Assembly: GCF_000526715.1 (NCBI RefSeq)
Contig: NZ_JAGP01000001.1
Span: 992,001 to 1,056,000 of the forward strand
DNA: 64,000 nt
DNA from: Hydrogenovibrio kuenenii DSM 12350
Lineage (GTDB): Bacteria > Pseudomonadota > Gammaproteobacteria > Thiomicrospirales > Thiomicrospiraceae
Reading direction: 5' to 3'
A program made the translations under genes and the position numbers. Under the pieces are notes generated by a model, which saw only the letters and a list, made by a program, of their open reading frames with translations, was not told where the DNA came from and did no database searches. This document shows positions 8,175-16,938 of the stretch, in pieces. The number at the start of each line of letters is the position of its first letter. Position 1 is the first letter of the stretch.

Positions 8175-9195
8175 AAGAATACTTATCCTGATTCATGCCC
8201 GTAACCTAGAGTTCTTTCGAGACAAGGCTTCACTCGGTTGGAGTGTGGCAATGCCTTTCTTTTTGGTATTCGCCTTGGCGTTGGCTTTTTACGGTGACAA
8301 CAAGCCGTTGTTTAAAGTGGCGGTTTATCAACCTGCTGGTGAGATGAATGCGCAATTAAACCCGATTTTTTCATTAAAGCACGTGCATTTTTATGCGGTC
8401 GATAATCTACAAACCGCGATTAACAAAGTGGCGCGTCACCAAACCGATTTACTCATCAACTTAAATCCCAGCACGCCAAAAGCTGAACAAGGCTATTGGG
8501 TGAATGACGATTCTCCCAATGGCTATATGATGGAGAAATTGCTGAAAAGTCTGGATGCCCATCTCAAACGTCACGATACCGAAAACCACCCGATTAAATA
8601 TATCGACTGGGTGATTCCTGGGGTGCTCGGCATGAACATCATGTTCGGAGCCTTGTTTGGTGTGGGGTTTGTGATTGTCCGCTATCGTCGTAGTGGCTAT
8701 CTCAAACGACTGAATGCAACGCCTCTAAAACCCGTTGAGTTTATTTTGGCTCAATTGATTTCAAGGCTGTTTATCGTCGTGTTTATCTCGGCGGTTATCT
8801 TTATGGTGTCCAAAGCGATTTTAGGCTTCGCGATGAATGGTAGTTATTGGGCATTATTGTTTGTGACCGTTTTGGGCAGTATGTCGATGATCGCCATGAG
8901 TTTGATGGTCACCGCACGGGTCAGCTCCGAAGAGTTGGCAGGCGGGTTGTTGAACCTGTTGACTTGGCCGATGATGCTATTGTCAGGTGTATGGTTTTCG
9001 TTGGACGGCAGTTATCCGCCCTTAAAGTATTTTGCGCAATTGTTTCCACTAACGCACATGTTAGAAGCCGTTCGCGCCATTACCATTGATGGCAAAGGCT
9101 TGGTTGACTTAACGCAACCAATCATTGTTTTAAGTGTGATGACAGCCTTGTTTATCGCCATTGGCGCCTACTTTTTTAAATGGTCGGATGATTGA
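8167..9195 (+). CDS. ABC-2 type exporter, membrane permease
   Basis: 342 residues: one N-terminal membrane segment (about residues 20-42), a large extracytoplasmic loop, then five hydrophobic segments in the second half, the standard ABC-2 permease topology. The motif RRSGYLKRLNATPLKP before the first core helix is the usual coupling segment that contacts the ATPase. Translationally coupled to the ATPase gene (8-base overlap). Probably exports a hydrophobic compound or lipid-linked molecule. Confidence 0.92.
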   Translation: MFKRILILIHARNLEFFRDKASLGWSVAMPFFLVFALALAFYGDNKPLFKVAVYQPAGEMNAQLNPIFSLKHVHFYAVDNLQTAINKVARHQTDLLINLNPSTPKAEQGYWVNDDSPNGYMMEKLLKSLDAHLKRHDTENHPIKYIDWVIPGVLGMNIMFGALFGVGFVIVRYRRSGYLKRLNATPLKPVEFILAQLISRLFIVVFISAVIFMVSKAILGFAMNGSYWALLFVTVLGSMSMIAMSLMVTARVSSEELAGGLLNLLTWPMMLLSGVWFSLDGSYPPLKYFAQLFPLTHMLEAVRAITIDGKGLVDLTQPIIVLSVMTALFIAIGAYFFKWSDD

Positions 9196-9216
9196 TTGCA
9201 CCGATGTTTCGGGCTA

Positions 9217-9235
9217 AAAATCTGCCAGGCTGGGT
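9217..9235 (+). repeat. dispersed 20-mer, copy 5 (TGCC, GGGT form)
   Basis: AAAATCTGCCAGGCTGGGT, one G shorter than the long form, 21 bases after the ABC permease stop. It precedes the hairpin at 9278-9303. Confidence 0.95.
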
Positions 9236-9277
9236 CAAAAGTGTAGGCGGATGAACAAAGGTTAGGTATTTATGAAT

Positions 9278-9303
9278 GGGGCAAAATAACGTTACTTTGC
9301 CCC
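9278..9303. terminator. hairpin between convergent genes
   Basis: GGGGCAAA (9278-9285) pairs with TTTGCCCC (9296-9303), and the ten bases between contain AACGTT, which is itself self-complementary. On the + strand it is followed by a short T-rich stretch (GTTTATTTT). It can serve the ABC operon and perhaps the convergent small gene. Confidence 0.6.
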
Positions 9304-9315
9304 GTTTATTTTGAA

Positions 9316-9549
9316 TTAGGAGTGTTGTTTATCGATTTGATTGCTTTTTTTAACCCAGGCAATCGCTTCGCCAGCAAGGGCTCCGCCACCTTGGCCACCA
9401 TATCTTAAAACATCCTTAGCCCAGCTTTCAAAACCGGCACCCGTGGCGGAACTAGGGGTCGGAAATTTAAACGAGCTTAGGTTATTACCTGCAAAAGCAG
9501 TCGTGCTAAAGGCTGCTGCCAACAATATTCCAATCAGTTGTGTTTTCAT
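9316..9549 (-). CDS. small secreted glycine-rich protein
   Basis: 77 residues. Residues 1-20 form a clear Sec signal peptide ending in AFA, with likely cleavage before GNN. The mature part, about 57 residues, has no cysteine and contains a glycine-rich segment RYGGQGGGALAGEAIAWVKK. I recognise no family. The size, signal and glycine-rich amphipathic C-terminal half are reminiscent of small bacteriocin-like or envelope peptides, but no immunity or dedicated export gene is adjacent. The ABC-2 pair upstream is convergent and not co-transcribed. Confidence 0.6.
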   Translation of the reverse strand: MKTQLIGILLAAAFSTTAFAGNNLSSFKFPTPSSATGAGFESWAKDVLRYGGQGGGALAGEAIAWVKKSNQIDKQHS

Positions 9550-9920
9550 ACGTCACCTCTGAATTTTCATAGCATTAAAAGAGAAAAAGTAACCCGAGTA
9601 AGTTTTTCACTCAATTTCACTATACGCCGAATGAAAGTTTAAAAAACAGGGTGACTTGCATCTTCAGGAATCAGTCATTTTTTCATCAAATATATATCAA
9701 ACCTTTATGAGGTTAATGAAGGAATATTGGTGCAAATAATGGGTTTGAATAGAAAAATCAAAGCCAAATTAATGGAGACAGATTAGTCTGATAAAAAAGG
9801 GCGAAAAGGGTGTGAAAATCTACCAGGCTGGGGTAGCGAATGATGTGTGTGATTAAGGGTAGGTTTATAAATAAAAACACGCCTACCATGAGAAATGGCG
9901 ACGTGTTTCGTGTGTTAAAT
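9550..9920. other. 371-bp intergenic region
   Basis: AT-rich; holds the upstream region of the small secreted protein and, at 9815-9834, repeat copy 6. No RNA gene, terminator or credible ORF is apparent. The reading frame through the repeat on the minus strand has no ribosome site and no recognisable product. Confidence 0.5.
9815..9834 (+). repeat. dispersed 20-mer, copy 6 (TACC form)
   Basis: Exact AAAATCTACCAGGCTGGGGT between two minus-strand genes, 86 bases beyond the DUF2189 gene's stop. Its orientation is antisense to both neighbours, unlike most copies beside a gene end. Confidence 0.95.
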
Positions 9921-10751
9921 TTATTGCGCGTTGTCAAACTCAATCAGTTGATTAAAAGCATGCCAGCTAGCATAGCCCAGTAGCGGCATGATGATAAGCA
10001 TTGCAAAGCCAAGCGTCACCAAACCAATGGTTAGAAGTACTGCAATGGTCAATGCCCATGCAGCCATCACCAATTTGTTTTCCATCACCACCTTAAAGCT
10101 CAAGATCATGGCATTAATCACGCCAACTTTTGGGGTTTTCAACAACATTGGCAGGGTGATGACACTGATGCTAAATACAAATGCCGACACAATGGAGGCG
10201 CCAATCATAAAGAACACCATGAATTTCAGCCCGGCTTCAGATTTCAAAAAGCCCAAAACCCCTTCATCAGGGTTTACGATCAAAAGACTACCAGCTTGAG
10301 AGAGGGCAGCGATAAGCGGGGTTGCCAACGACCAAGCTGCCGTAATCAACCCAAGCGCCAAAGCGAAAGAGCAAATTTCAGAGGTGTTGTTACACCAAGC
10401 AAGCATAGAGGCACGCAAAGAAGGCTGTTTTCCCTGCTCCAATTGCTGTGCAATGTAATACAGGCCAGTGGCGAGGAAAGGAGAAAGCATCACAAAAAAA
10501 GTCGATAACTTAAAAATCCAAACCGGCTCTTGGTGAAACAGCAGGAAAACACTCAATATCGCAAACCACATCATAAAACCGTAGAACAAAGATACTCCCG
10601 GTGCATTGGGAATGTCGTCCCAGGCTTTTTTCAACCAAATCCCGATATCTGAAACTTTCGCATCATGTGAAATCAGGTGTTCACCGTTTTCCAGATAGTG
10701 ATCGTGTAAATGAGAGTCATGTAAGTTTGAAGATGAAATTGCTTGTGGCAT
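9921..10751 (-). CDS. DUF2189 family integral membrane protein
   Basis: 276 residues from ATG 10751, which has a strong AGGAG site. The first 50 residues are polar and His-rich (LHDSHLHDHYLENGEHL). Six or so membrane segments follow. The motif GIWLKKAWDDIPNAPGVSLFYG before the first helix and the overall length match DUF2189 (COG5473), inner-membrane proteins of unknown function. The N-terminal histidine cluster could bind metal, which is speculation. Confidence 0.75.
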   Translation of the reverse strand: MPQAISSSNLHDSHLHDHYLENGEHLISHDAKVSDIGIWLKKAWDDIPNAPGVSLFYGFMMWFAILSVFLLFHQEPVWIFKLSTFFVMLSPFLATGLYYIAQQLEQGKQPSLRASMLAWCNNTSEICSFALALGLITAAWSLATPLIAALSQAGSLLIVNPDEGVLGFLKSEAGLKFMVFFMIGASIVSAFVFSISVITLPMLLKTPKVGVINAMILSFKVVMENKLVMAAWALTIAVLLTIGLVTLGFAMLIIMPLLGYASWHAFNQLIEFDNAQ

Positions 10752-11189
10752 ATGTTCTCCTTTATTTGCATCCTGCAAATTTAGAGGCTTTGACTTCTGC
10801 AAAGGCTCCTTAGTGGTAACTCAATTAGTTGTCTTATTTATTATTTCCTACTATTCAGGTAGGTTATTAATAACTATACACAATATTAATCAGGCATTTA
10901 TTGAATTAATTTATGCTGTATATGTTTGTTATATAAAAGAAAATAATAATATTATTGAATTCTGAATAATGATTTTAGAGAGCCTAAAAGGAGTTGATGA
11001 AATGGTTGTGATTTACAGTCAATAACATCAGTAGGTTTTGTCTTTTTACATATGTTGAAAGGGTGGGTAATTCACAAGTATATTTGTCGTTGTAGAGAAT
11101 AATTTTGCTAAAATCGAATTGTCTTTGAGGTGACGAAGTTTGCTCATGATTAAGTGTTAATAACGGGTGTATTAATTTGGAGTTTTGTT
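10752..11189. other. 438-bp AT-rich divergent intergenic region
   Basis: Very AT-rich in the middle (about 10830-10975). A weak promoter-like pair TTGTCG (11084-11089) and TAAAAT (11109-11114) lies ahead of the SMP-30-like gene, with a 19-base spacer. No RNA gene, repeat copy or credible ORF seen. Confidence 0.4.
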
Positions 11190-12107
11190 ATGAGTGTTAA
11201 AGTTTTTAATAAAAAGAAAGTGTTTGCAACATTAGGGTTTTTATTTGCAGGTACTGTTTTATTGTCTTCTGTTTTAACAACGGCTTCTGCAGCGGATATT
11301 GTTGTAAAAGACGTAGGCTTTCAAACGCCGGAGTCGGTTGAATACAATCCTCAAGGTGATTCGTATTTGGTTTCCAATATTAATGGAAGCCCATTTGATA
11401 AAGACAATAATGGTTTTATCTCTAAGCTTAGTCCAGAAGGTAAAGTACTGGATTTAAAATGGATTGCGGGGGGTAAGAAAGGGGTAACCCTAAATGCACC
11501 CAAAGGCATGGTCGCTGATGGAAATACCTTATACGTTGCCGATATCGACACCATTCGTACCTTTAACTTGACCACGGGCAAACCGATTGCCAATTATCCT
11601 ATTGCAGGCAGCTCATTTTTAAATGGCATGACGCCTTCATCAAAAGGCGGCGTGTGGGTCACTGACAGTGGGGTGGCACCTGGCTTCAAGCCAGCCGGTA
11701 CGGATGCGATTTATCATGTGTCAGCCAAGCGGAAAATCAAAACCCTGACCAAAGGCAAAGACTTAGGTCGTCCAAACGGTATTTTGGAAAAAGACGGTCA
11801 GTTGATTGTGGTGACCATCGCCAGCGGTCAAGTGCATCATTTCGACTTAAACGGTGAATGGTTAGGGGCTGAAGCCTTTCCTTATAACAAGCTGGACGGT
11901 TTGATTATGGACAACAAGGGCAATGTGATTTTCTCTAGCTGGAAAGCGCAAGCGATCAAGGAAATTCAACCCGACGCCAACCCGAAAACCCTCTTTACAG
12001 GGCTGAAATCACCAGCGGACTTAGGGTATGACACGAAACGAAACCGATTGCTGATTCCTTCGTTCCTAACCAATAAGGTATGGATTAAGTCCTTACCAAC
12101 AGACTAA
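11190..12107 (+). CDS. periplasmic SMP-30/gluconolactonase-like beta-propeller protein
   Basis: 305 residues from ATG 11190 (TTGGAG site 7 bases before). Residues 1-34 form a signal peptide ending ASA. The mature part shows repeating propeller blades: GFQTPESVEYNPQGDSYLV, NAPKGMVADGNTLYVAD, FLNGMTPSSKGGVWVTDSG, GRPNGILEKDGQLIVV, LDGLIMDNKGNVIFSS and LKSPADLGYDTKRNRLLIP. The pattern fits the SMP-30/gluconolactonase/LRE family. Periplasmic location makes a sensing, binding or hydrolytic role possible; the substrate cannot be read. Single gene with its own terminator. Confidence 0.75.
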   Translation: MSVKVFNKKKVFATLGFLFAGTVLLSSVLTTASAADIVVKDVGFQTPESVEYNPQGDSYLVSNINGSPFDKDNNGFISKLSPEGKVLDLKWIAGGKKGVTLNAPKGMVADGNTLYVADIDTIRTFNLTTGKPIANYPIAGSSFLNGMTPSSKGGVWVTDSGVAPGFKPAGTDAIYHVSAKRKIKTLTKGKDLGRPNGILEKDGQLIVVTIASGQVHHFDLNGEWLGAEAFPYNKLDGLIMDNKGNVIFSSWKAQAIKEIQPDANPKTLFTGLKSPADLGYDTKRNRLLIPSFLTNKVWIKSLPTD

Positions 12108-12128
12108 ATAGCCATGTTTCGAAATATT

Positions 12129-12154
12129 AAAGCCAGACAGTATCTGGCTTTTTT
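12129..12154 (+). terminator. Rho-independent terminator of SMP-30-like gene
   Basis: AAAGCCAGA and TCTGGCTTT arms around a 5-base loop, followed by a run of T. About 22 bases after the stop codon. Confidence 0.85.
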
Positions 12155-12187
12155 GTCTTGTTATGATTTAGTTTTATCTGACACGAA

Positions 12188-12213
12188 TCAATGGAGTCTG
12201 CCCCCATTGATTT
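12188..12213. repeat. 26-bp palindromic repeat, left copy
   Basis: Shares 24 of 26 bases with the copy at 12923-12948. Arms TCAATGG and CCATTGA; core GTCTG. The two copies bracket the orphan membrane gene 12220-12894. This copy lies just past that gene's stop codon and differs from the right copy at two positions that break the perfect symmetry. Confidence 0.85.
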
Positions 12214-12219
12214 CTTGAA

Positions 12220-12894
12220 TTAATTGCTGTAGATAATTACTTGAGAACTTTTTGGTTGAGCACTTTTATGAATTCCTGTGTTTATAGCAGCTAAAATGCA
12301 AACAACTAGGAACAAAGAACCTAAGTAAAAATAGTATTTTTTGAAATAGGTTGCGCTTGCTTCTTTCATGAGGTTATCAAAACTAGGTTTAGGCATTAAA
12401 GGTATAAATGTTGGTAAAGTCATGAATATAGGCAAGAGTATCAGAAAAATAATGTTCAACAATGCGTGAATCTTTGGTTCAAAAAGTCCAAACCATATCC
12501 AAAGACCCGACACCGTCACACCCCCTATTATCCACAGAGAAAGAAGTTGCGGTTTATCATTTGAGTCATATTTTCGATTCATGCTTTCCAACGTAGATTT
12601 TTGTGCGCGAATTTCAGTTATCATGCAAATCGATGATACAGTGGCGACATGGATTTCAACTGGTCGGTATGAAAGTCCTATCATGCCTGAAAAGCTTCTG
12701 ATGGTATTAACGTAATAAAAATTGTAAAAATTCAGTGCATCCAGTATGAAACCCTTCCATTCAACTATTGAGTTAGAAATTGAGGTTAATGAGCTGAAGC
12801 TGAGAAAGAATCCAAGTACAGAAATTATTTTGAATAATATACTGCTCTTCTGAAAGTTAGCTTTAACTTCGGTAAATTCCTTAAGTATATTCAT
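12220..12894 (-). CDS. orphan membrane protein bracketed by palindromes
   Basis: 224 residues from ATG 12894 (AGGAAGG site). One hydrophobic stretch at about residues 22-42 and two long hydrophobic pairs in the second half (LWIIGGVTVSGLWIWFGLF; IIFLILLPIFMTLPTFIPLM; FYLGSLFLVVCILAAI). I recognise no family. It is noticeably more AT-rich than neighbouring housekeeping genes. It lies exactly between two copies of a 26-bp palindrome, which suggests acquisition or mobilisation as a unit. Function unknown. Confidence 0.6.
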   Translation of the reverse strand: MNILKEFTEVKANFQKSSILFKIISVLGFFLSFSSLTSISNSIVEWKGFILDALNFYNFYYVNTIRSFSGMIGLSYRPVEIHVATVSSICMITEIRAQKSTLESMNRKYDSNDKPQLLSLWIIGGVTVSGLWIWFGLFEPKIHALLNIIFLILLPIFMTLPTFIPLMPKPSFDNLMKEASATYFKKYYFYLGSLFLVVCILAAINTGIHKSAQPKSSQVIIYSN

Positions 12895-12922
12895 TGACCT
12901 TCCTGTGTAACTCAATCAAAAG

Positions 12923-12948
12923 TCAATGGGGTCTGACCCCATTGATTT
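12923..12948. repeat. 26-bp palindromic repeat, right copy
   Basis: Positions 12923-12945 form a perfect 23-bp palindrome, TCAATGGGGTC-T-GACCCCATTGA. Near-identical to the copy at 12188-12213. From memory, palindromes with a GGGGTC...GACCCC core recur in many proteobacterial genomes and some accompany REP-associated/IS200-like transposases; no transposase is present here. Confidence 0.85.
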
Positions 12949-13013
12949 GCATTGCTTACTCTTGTGGTTACCAGAATTTCGATTTTCATTTCATCATTCA
13001 GCAATATTTATTT

Positions 13014-13760
13014 TTAAGCTTCAAGCACTTCTTCCTGATGTTGTTCTTTGATTATTTTAAAACTCATAGCCATTAACATGCAGTTAAAGGCATAAAATAA
13101 TAAATTAACTACGCTTGATGTAATCTCCCCCGCGGGAGTTGATTTAAAAAAGCTACTAAATAGGGGAACTGAGTTTATCAATATTTCAAAGGGAAGGGTT
13201 ACAAGGTATGGGAATAGAAGCATAATTATTGCAATACTCAATGTGTATCCTTTTGATATTTTCCAAGCTTCTCTTCTGCTAGCTTTGTCATCTATTGCTA
13301 TGGCTGGAAATATAAAATATAGTCTTGCTGATAACACCACAATTATAAAAAAGCCAATAAATATGCCGATAATAGGGATTAACAGGCAAGTTATGATGAC
13401 TAATGTAAAAATAAAAAACAAAACAAGAGAATATAAGAAAAACAGAAACTCCCTTTTTCGGGGCGTAGAGATTCCAAAGCTTGGCACGGATTCATTTCCT
13501 AGGATGGTGAACCGACAAATATTGATTGTGAATGATATATAGAGAATTAGGACAATTAAGATATAGATAATGTTTTGGCTCAACAATTGTTCGATGAGGT
13601 GTATTCCTACTAGCGATGGAGTTTTATGCATAGCAAGATTGATTTTTTTCTCTATTATCATATTAAGAACAGTAATGAAGGCAATCGGTAAGGTAAATGT
13701 GCTTATGATGCCTAGTTTTTCATTCTTAATTAAATGGAGAGTTTTTGTAAAAACACTCAT
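13014..13760 (-). CDS. orphan multi-spanning membrane protein
   Basis: 248 residues from ATG 13760 (AGGA site). About six hydrophobic segments, including a long pair around residues 100-155, then RLYFIFPAIAIDDKASRREAW, a motif seen in several bacterial membrane families where a charged loop follows a helix. I cannot name a family. It is clearly AT-rich, rich in Ile and Lys, like its neighbour 12220-12894 and unlike proS downstream. The two may have arrived together, but the right-hand palindrome lies between them. Confidence 0.55.
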   Translation of the reverse strand: MSVFTKTLHLIKNEKLGIISTFTLPIAFITVLNMIIEKKINLAMHKTPSLVGIHLIEQLLSQNIIYILIVLILYISFTINICRFTILGNESVPSFGISTPRKREFLFFLYSLVLFFIFTLVIITCLLIPIIGIFIGFFIIVVLSARLYFIFPAIAIDDKASRREAWKISKGYTLSIAIIMLLFPYLVTLPFEILINSVPLFSSFFKSTPAGEITSSVVNLLFYAFNCMLMAMSFKIIKEQHQEEVLEA

Positions 13761-13875
13761 AATTAACATCCTGTTAACTAATAACATTTGACTCTTTCAC
13801 TCCTAGAATAGTATTTCTGTGTGGTTTTTCATTTCTTAAATATAGCGATTTAGAAAAATTGAGACAGTTTTTTGC

Positions 13876-13901
13876 AATAAAAAGCGGCTAAAAAGCCGCT
13901 C
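13876..13901 (-). terminator. Rho-independent terminator of proS
   Basis: Read on the minus strand: AGCGGCT, 4-base loop, AGCCGCT, then TTTTTATT. Located a few bases beyond the proS stop. Confidence 0.9.
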
Positions 13902-13907
13902 TTAATC

Positions 13908-15626
13908 TTAGTTGTTGCTTAGTTTTCCAAGCAAGAAATCCATAAACTCGGTTTCTGGAATATCCTGCGCCTTTTCATCACGGCGATATTTATATTCAAT
14001 CTCGCCTTTGTCCAATCCGCGTTCACCGATAACGATGCGGTGTGGAATACCGATTAACTCCATATCGTTAAACATGACGCCCGGGCGTTCGTTACGGTCG
14101 TCAAACAACACTTCAATGCCTTTGGCTTTAAGGTCGTTGTACATTTTGATAGCGGCTTCTGCTACGCGTGGTGATTTGTGCATTTGCATTGGCACAATAC
14201 ACACCTGGAAAGGTGCTAGTGCTTCTGGCCAGATAATGCCTTTGTCGTCATGGTTTTGCTCGATGGCAGCGGCAACCACACGGGTGATACCGATACCGTA
14301 ACAACCCATTTCCAATACTTGCGCACGACTGTTTTCATTCAACACAGTTGCATTCAAAGCAGTGGAATATTTGTTACCCAACTGGAAGATATGACCGACT
14401 TCAATCCCACGACGGATTTCGATTTTACCTTGTCCACATGGGCTTGGGTCGCCTTTGACCACGTTGCGAATGTCTGCAACCAAAGTCGGGGTAGCGTCTC
14501 TGTCCCAGTTTGCACCTGTGAAATGGAAGCCATCTTCATTGGCACCACAAACGAAGTCCGCAGCGTGTGCGGCTGTGCGGTCAACAATCACAGGAATATT
14601 CAAGCCCACAGGGCCAATAGAACCCGCACCGCAACCTGCGGCGGCTTTGATTTCTTCATCCGTCGCCATCTCGAAAGGTTCTGCAACCAATTCCAATTTC
14701 TCGGCTTTTATTTCATTCAGTTCGTGATCGCCACGCACAACCAATGCAACCACAGGTGCGGCTTCGGTAGCGCCTTTCACCAACAAAGTTTTGAGGACTT
14801 TCTTTTTCTTAAGTTGTAGGAAGTCACACACTTCTTCGATGCTGTGTTTGTTTGGTGTTTCTACTTTTGTGAGTTCTTCACTTGGTGCGGCACGTTCACC
14901 TTTTGGCGCTAGGGCTTCTGCCAGCTCAACGTTTGCCGCGAAGTCTGATTCGGTAGAGAAGGCGATGTCGTCTTCACCTGAGTCTGCCAATACGTGGAAC
15001 TCATGCGAACCGTCGCCACCGATAGAGCCTGTGTCGGCTTGTACTGGGCGGAAGTTTAGCCCTAGGCGAGTGAAGATGCGGTTATAGGCATCGTACATTT
15101 CTTCGTAGGTTTCTTGCAGGCTGTCGCGATCCATATGGAAAGAGTAGGCGTCTTTCATAATGAATTCACGTGAACGCATCACACCGAAACGTGGACGGAT
15201 TTCGTCACGGAATTTGGTTTGGATTTGGTAGAAGTTGATAGGCAGTTGTTTGTAGCTGCGGATTTCTTTGCGAACCAAATCGGTAATGATTTCTTCATGC
15301 GTTGGGCCGAGGGCGAAGTCACGTTGATGGCGATCTTTGAAGCGCAATAGTTCTGGGCCGTAGTCTTGCGCACGACCGGATTCTTCCCATAGCTCAAGTG
15401 GCTGGACGACAGGCATCAACAACTCTTGGGCGTTGGAACGGTTCATTTCTTCACGAACGATTTGTTCTACTTTACGCAGCACTTTCAACCCAAGCGGTAG
15501 CCAGTTGTAAAGACCGCCTGCAAGTGGGCGAATCAGTCCTGCGCGGAGCATCAATTGATGGCTGATAACAACGGCATCGGCTGGAGTTTCTCGGGTAGTG
15601 GCTAGTAATAGATTAGAGGTTTTCAT
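13908..15626 (-). CDS. proS: prolyl-tRNA synthetase
   Basis: 572 residues, full length for the bacterial-type enzyme that charges tRNA-Pro. Class II motifs are visible: motif 1 region [19 protein letters not shown], motif 2 [21 protein letters not shown] and motif 3 [13 protein letters not shown]. Between about residues 225 and 400 lies the YbaK-like editing insertion ([19 protein letters not shown]) that removes mischarged alanine. The C-terminal anticodon-binding domain is present. Start ATG 15626 matches the conserved N-terminus [15 protein letters not shown]. Monocistronic with its own terminator. Confidence 0.98.
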   Translation of the reverse strand: MKTSNLLLATTRETPADAVVISHQLMLRAGLIRPLAGGLYNWLPLGLKVLRKVEQIVREEMNRSNAQELLMPVVQPLELWEESGRAQDYGPELLRFKDRHQRDFALGPTHEEIITDLVRKEIRSYKQLPINFYQIQTKFRDEIRPRFGVMRSREFIMKDAYSFHMDRDSLQETYEEMYDAYNRIFTRLGLNFRPVQADTGSIGGDGSHEFHVLADSGEDDIAFSTESDFAANVELAEALAPKGERAAPSEELTKVETPNKHSIEEVCDFLQLKKKKVLKTLLVKGATEAAPVVALVVRGDHELNEIKAEKLELVAEPFEMATDEEIKAAAGCGAGSIGPVGLNIPVIVDRTAAHAADFVCGANEDGFHFTGANWDRDATPTLVADIRNVVKGDPSPCGQGKIEIRRGIEVGHIFQLGNKYSTALNATVLNENSRAQVLEMGCYGIGITRVVAAAIEQNHDDKGIIWPEALAPFQVCIVPMQMHKSPRVAEAAIKMYNDLKAKGIEVLFDDRNERPGVMFNDMELIGIPHRIVIGERGLDKGEIEYKYRRDEKAQDIPETEFMDFLLGKLSNN

Positions 15627-15792
15627 TTCGTGGACAAGACTCTTTAAATTTGGGTGTTAACGATGAAATATCAGTTGAATTAAGTGTAACGTTAAAAGTC
15701 GATATTTTAGCATGTCGAAAAGCGTATTTTGAAAAACTATGTGGTTGAAGCGTGTGGTTTGAGGTGGGTTTGGCTGAAGGGAAAATAAACGC

Positions 15793-16419
15793 TTATCTGA
15801 CGTAGACAATAATAGCGATAAAGTGACTAAAGGAACCAAGCAATACAAACAGGTGCCAAATGCCGTGGGCGTGTTTGAGTAGGTTTTTGTCATCCAATAC
15901 ATAGAAAATAATACCGATGGTATAGGCAAGACCCCCTGCGGTTAGCCAGTAAAGCCCGGCAGCGGGTAGGGCGGCTTTTAGGGCTGCGAAATCGAAAACG
16001 ACGAGCCAACCCATAATGAGGTAGATGCCGAGTTGTAACCATTCGATACGTTTTTTGATGGCCAGCTCAAGGGTGATGCCAACGATGGCAAGTGACCAGA
16101 TGGCAATGAGCATCCAGAGACCACCATTACCCATCAAGGTAACTAGGGTGAATGGGGTATAGGTTCCGGCAATGAGTAGGTAGATAGCAATATGGTCTAG
16201 CTTTTGAAAAATGCGTTTGACCAATGGGTGTTTGAAACTGTGGTAAAGCGTGGAAAAACTATAGAGCAAAACCAGTGTGATGCCAAAAATAACGAAGCCG
16301 ATAAATAATGGGATACTTTGTTGCTGTATGCCGACGGTGATTAAAGACCCGAATGCCATGACGGCGAGTACGGTGCCGACAAGGTGGGAGATACTGTTGA
16401 ATTTTTCTGAGTGGTACAT
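15793..16419 (-). CDS. trhA: TrhA/hemolysin III family membrane protein
   Basis: 208 residues, seven hydrophobic segments. Conserved family residues are visible: NSISHLVGTVL, LYHSF, KLDHIAIYLLIAGTYTPF and the C-terminal HGIWHLFVLLGSFSHF. The Ser/His/Asp/His set is thought to bind zinc in the PAQR/HlyIII superfamily. Bacterial TrhA proteins influence membrane lipid homeostasis; the hemolysin name is historical. Single gene. Confidence 0.9.
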   Translation of the reverse strand: MYHSEKFNSISHLVGTVLAVMAFGSLITVGIQQQSIPLFIGFVIFGITLVLLYSFSTLYHSFKHPLVKRIFQKLDHIAIYLLIAGTYTPFTLVTLMGNGGLWMLIAIWSLAIVGITLELAIKKRIEWLQLGIYLIMGWLVVFDFAALKAALPAAGLYWLTAGGLAYTIGIIFYVLDDKNLLKHAHGIWHLFVLLGSFSHFIAIIVYVR

Positions 16420-16457
16420 TTTAAGTGCGTTTTAAGTAGTGATAAAAGTGCAGAGGG

Positions 16458-16661
16458 TTAGTTGTTGTATTTTTCTTTGCATCTTTTAATGGCGGCCCAA
16501 TAGGCGTCGTTTTTGTGAGGATCGCCACCTTTGGTGTTGTCCCAAAGGGCACTGGCTCTGTCTTTACATGCTGTGTATTCTGCACTTTCACAACCACTTA
16601 GCATGGGTAGTGTTAGCGCTAAAGTTAAGAAAGTTAATAGACCTAATACTGCTGTTTTCAT
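16458..16661 (-). CDS. small lipoprotein of unknown function
   Basis: 67 residues from ATG 16661 (AGGAG site 8 bases before it). Signal peptide with lipobox LSGC at residues 21-24, so the mature protein is a lipid-anchored peptide of 44 residues starting at the Cys. Two further cysteines (YTACKDRA, IKRCKEKY) could form a disulfide. The mature part is charged and Trp/Tyr-containing. I recognise no family. An upstream in-frame ATG at 16685 is less likely because it would bury the signal peptide. Confidence 0.65.
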   Translation of the reverse strand: MKTAVLGLLTFLTLALTLPMLSGCESAEYTACKDRASALWDNTKGGDPHKNDAYWAAIKRCKEKYNN

Positions 16662-16760
16662 GGGGAAATCTCCTATGTCCATCATGAAGTGCGTTATCTG
16701 ATTTGAACTTTGCTTTTTATTTTTTGTCTGTAAAGCTTAGCATTATTTAAACATTCTTTG

Positions 16761-16779
16761 ACCCAGCCTGGCAGATTTT
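16761..16779 (-). repeat. dispersed 20-mer, copy 7 (TGCC, GGGT form)
   Basis: Reverse complement reads AAAATCTGCCAGGCTGGGT. It lies in the divergent region between the small lipoprotein gene and dgt, so upstream of both. Confidence 0.95.
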
Positions 16780-16938
16780 TATGGCTTTTTCAAAAAAAAT
16801 ATAGACTGAAAACCAGCGCCTAAGGGGCTGAAAAGTCTGAATATATTGGTGAATGGGTCGAAATTGGTTATGATGGTCGCAAAATATATCTACCATAAAT
16901 GCCTATTGCGACAAGCGTTTGAGATAAAAGGAAGATTC

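Noticed and set aside
9758-9943. Minus-strand reading frame of 61 codons across repeat copy 6
   Set aside because: No ribosome site, overlaps the DUF2189 gene end, and no recognisable protein features; a chance frame.
12188-13787. A complete insertion sequence around the palindromes
   Set aside because: Neither enclosed nor adjacent genes encode a transposase; both are membrane proteins, so at most a non-autonomous cassette.
14250-14819. Long plus-strand reading frame antisense to proS
   Set aside because: Composition reflects the codon structure of proS on the other strand; no start signal or family features.
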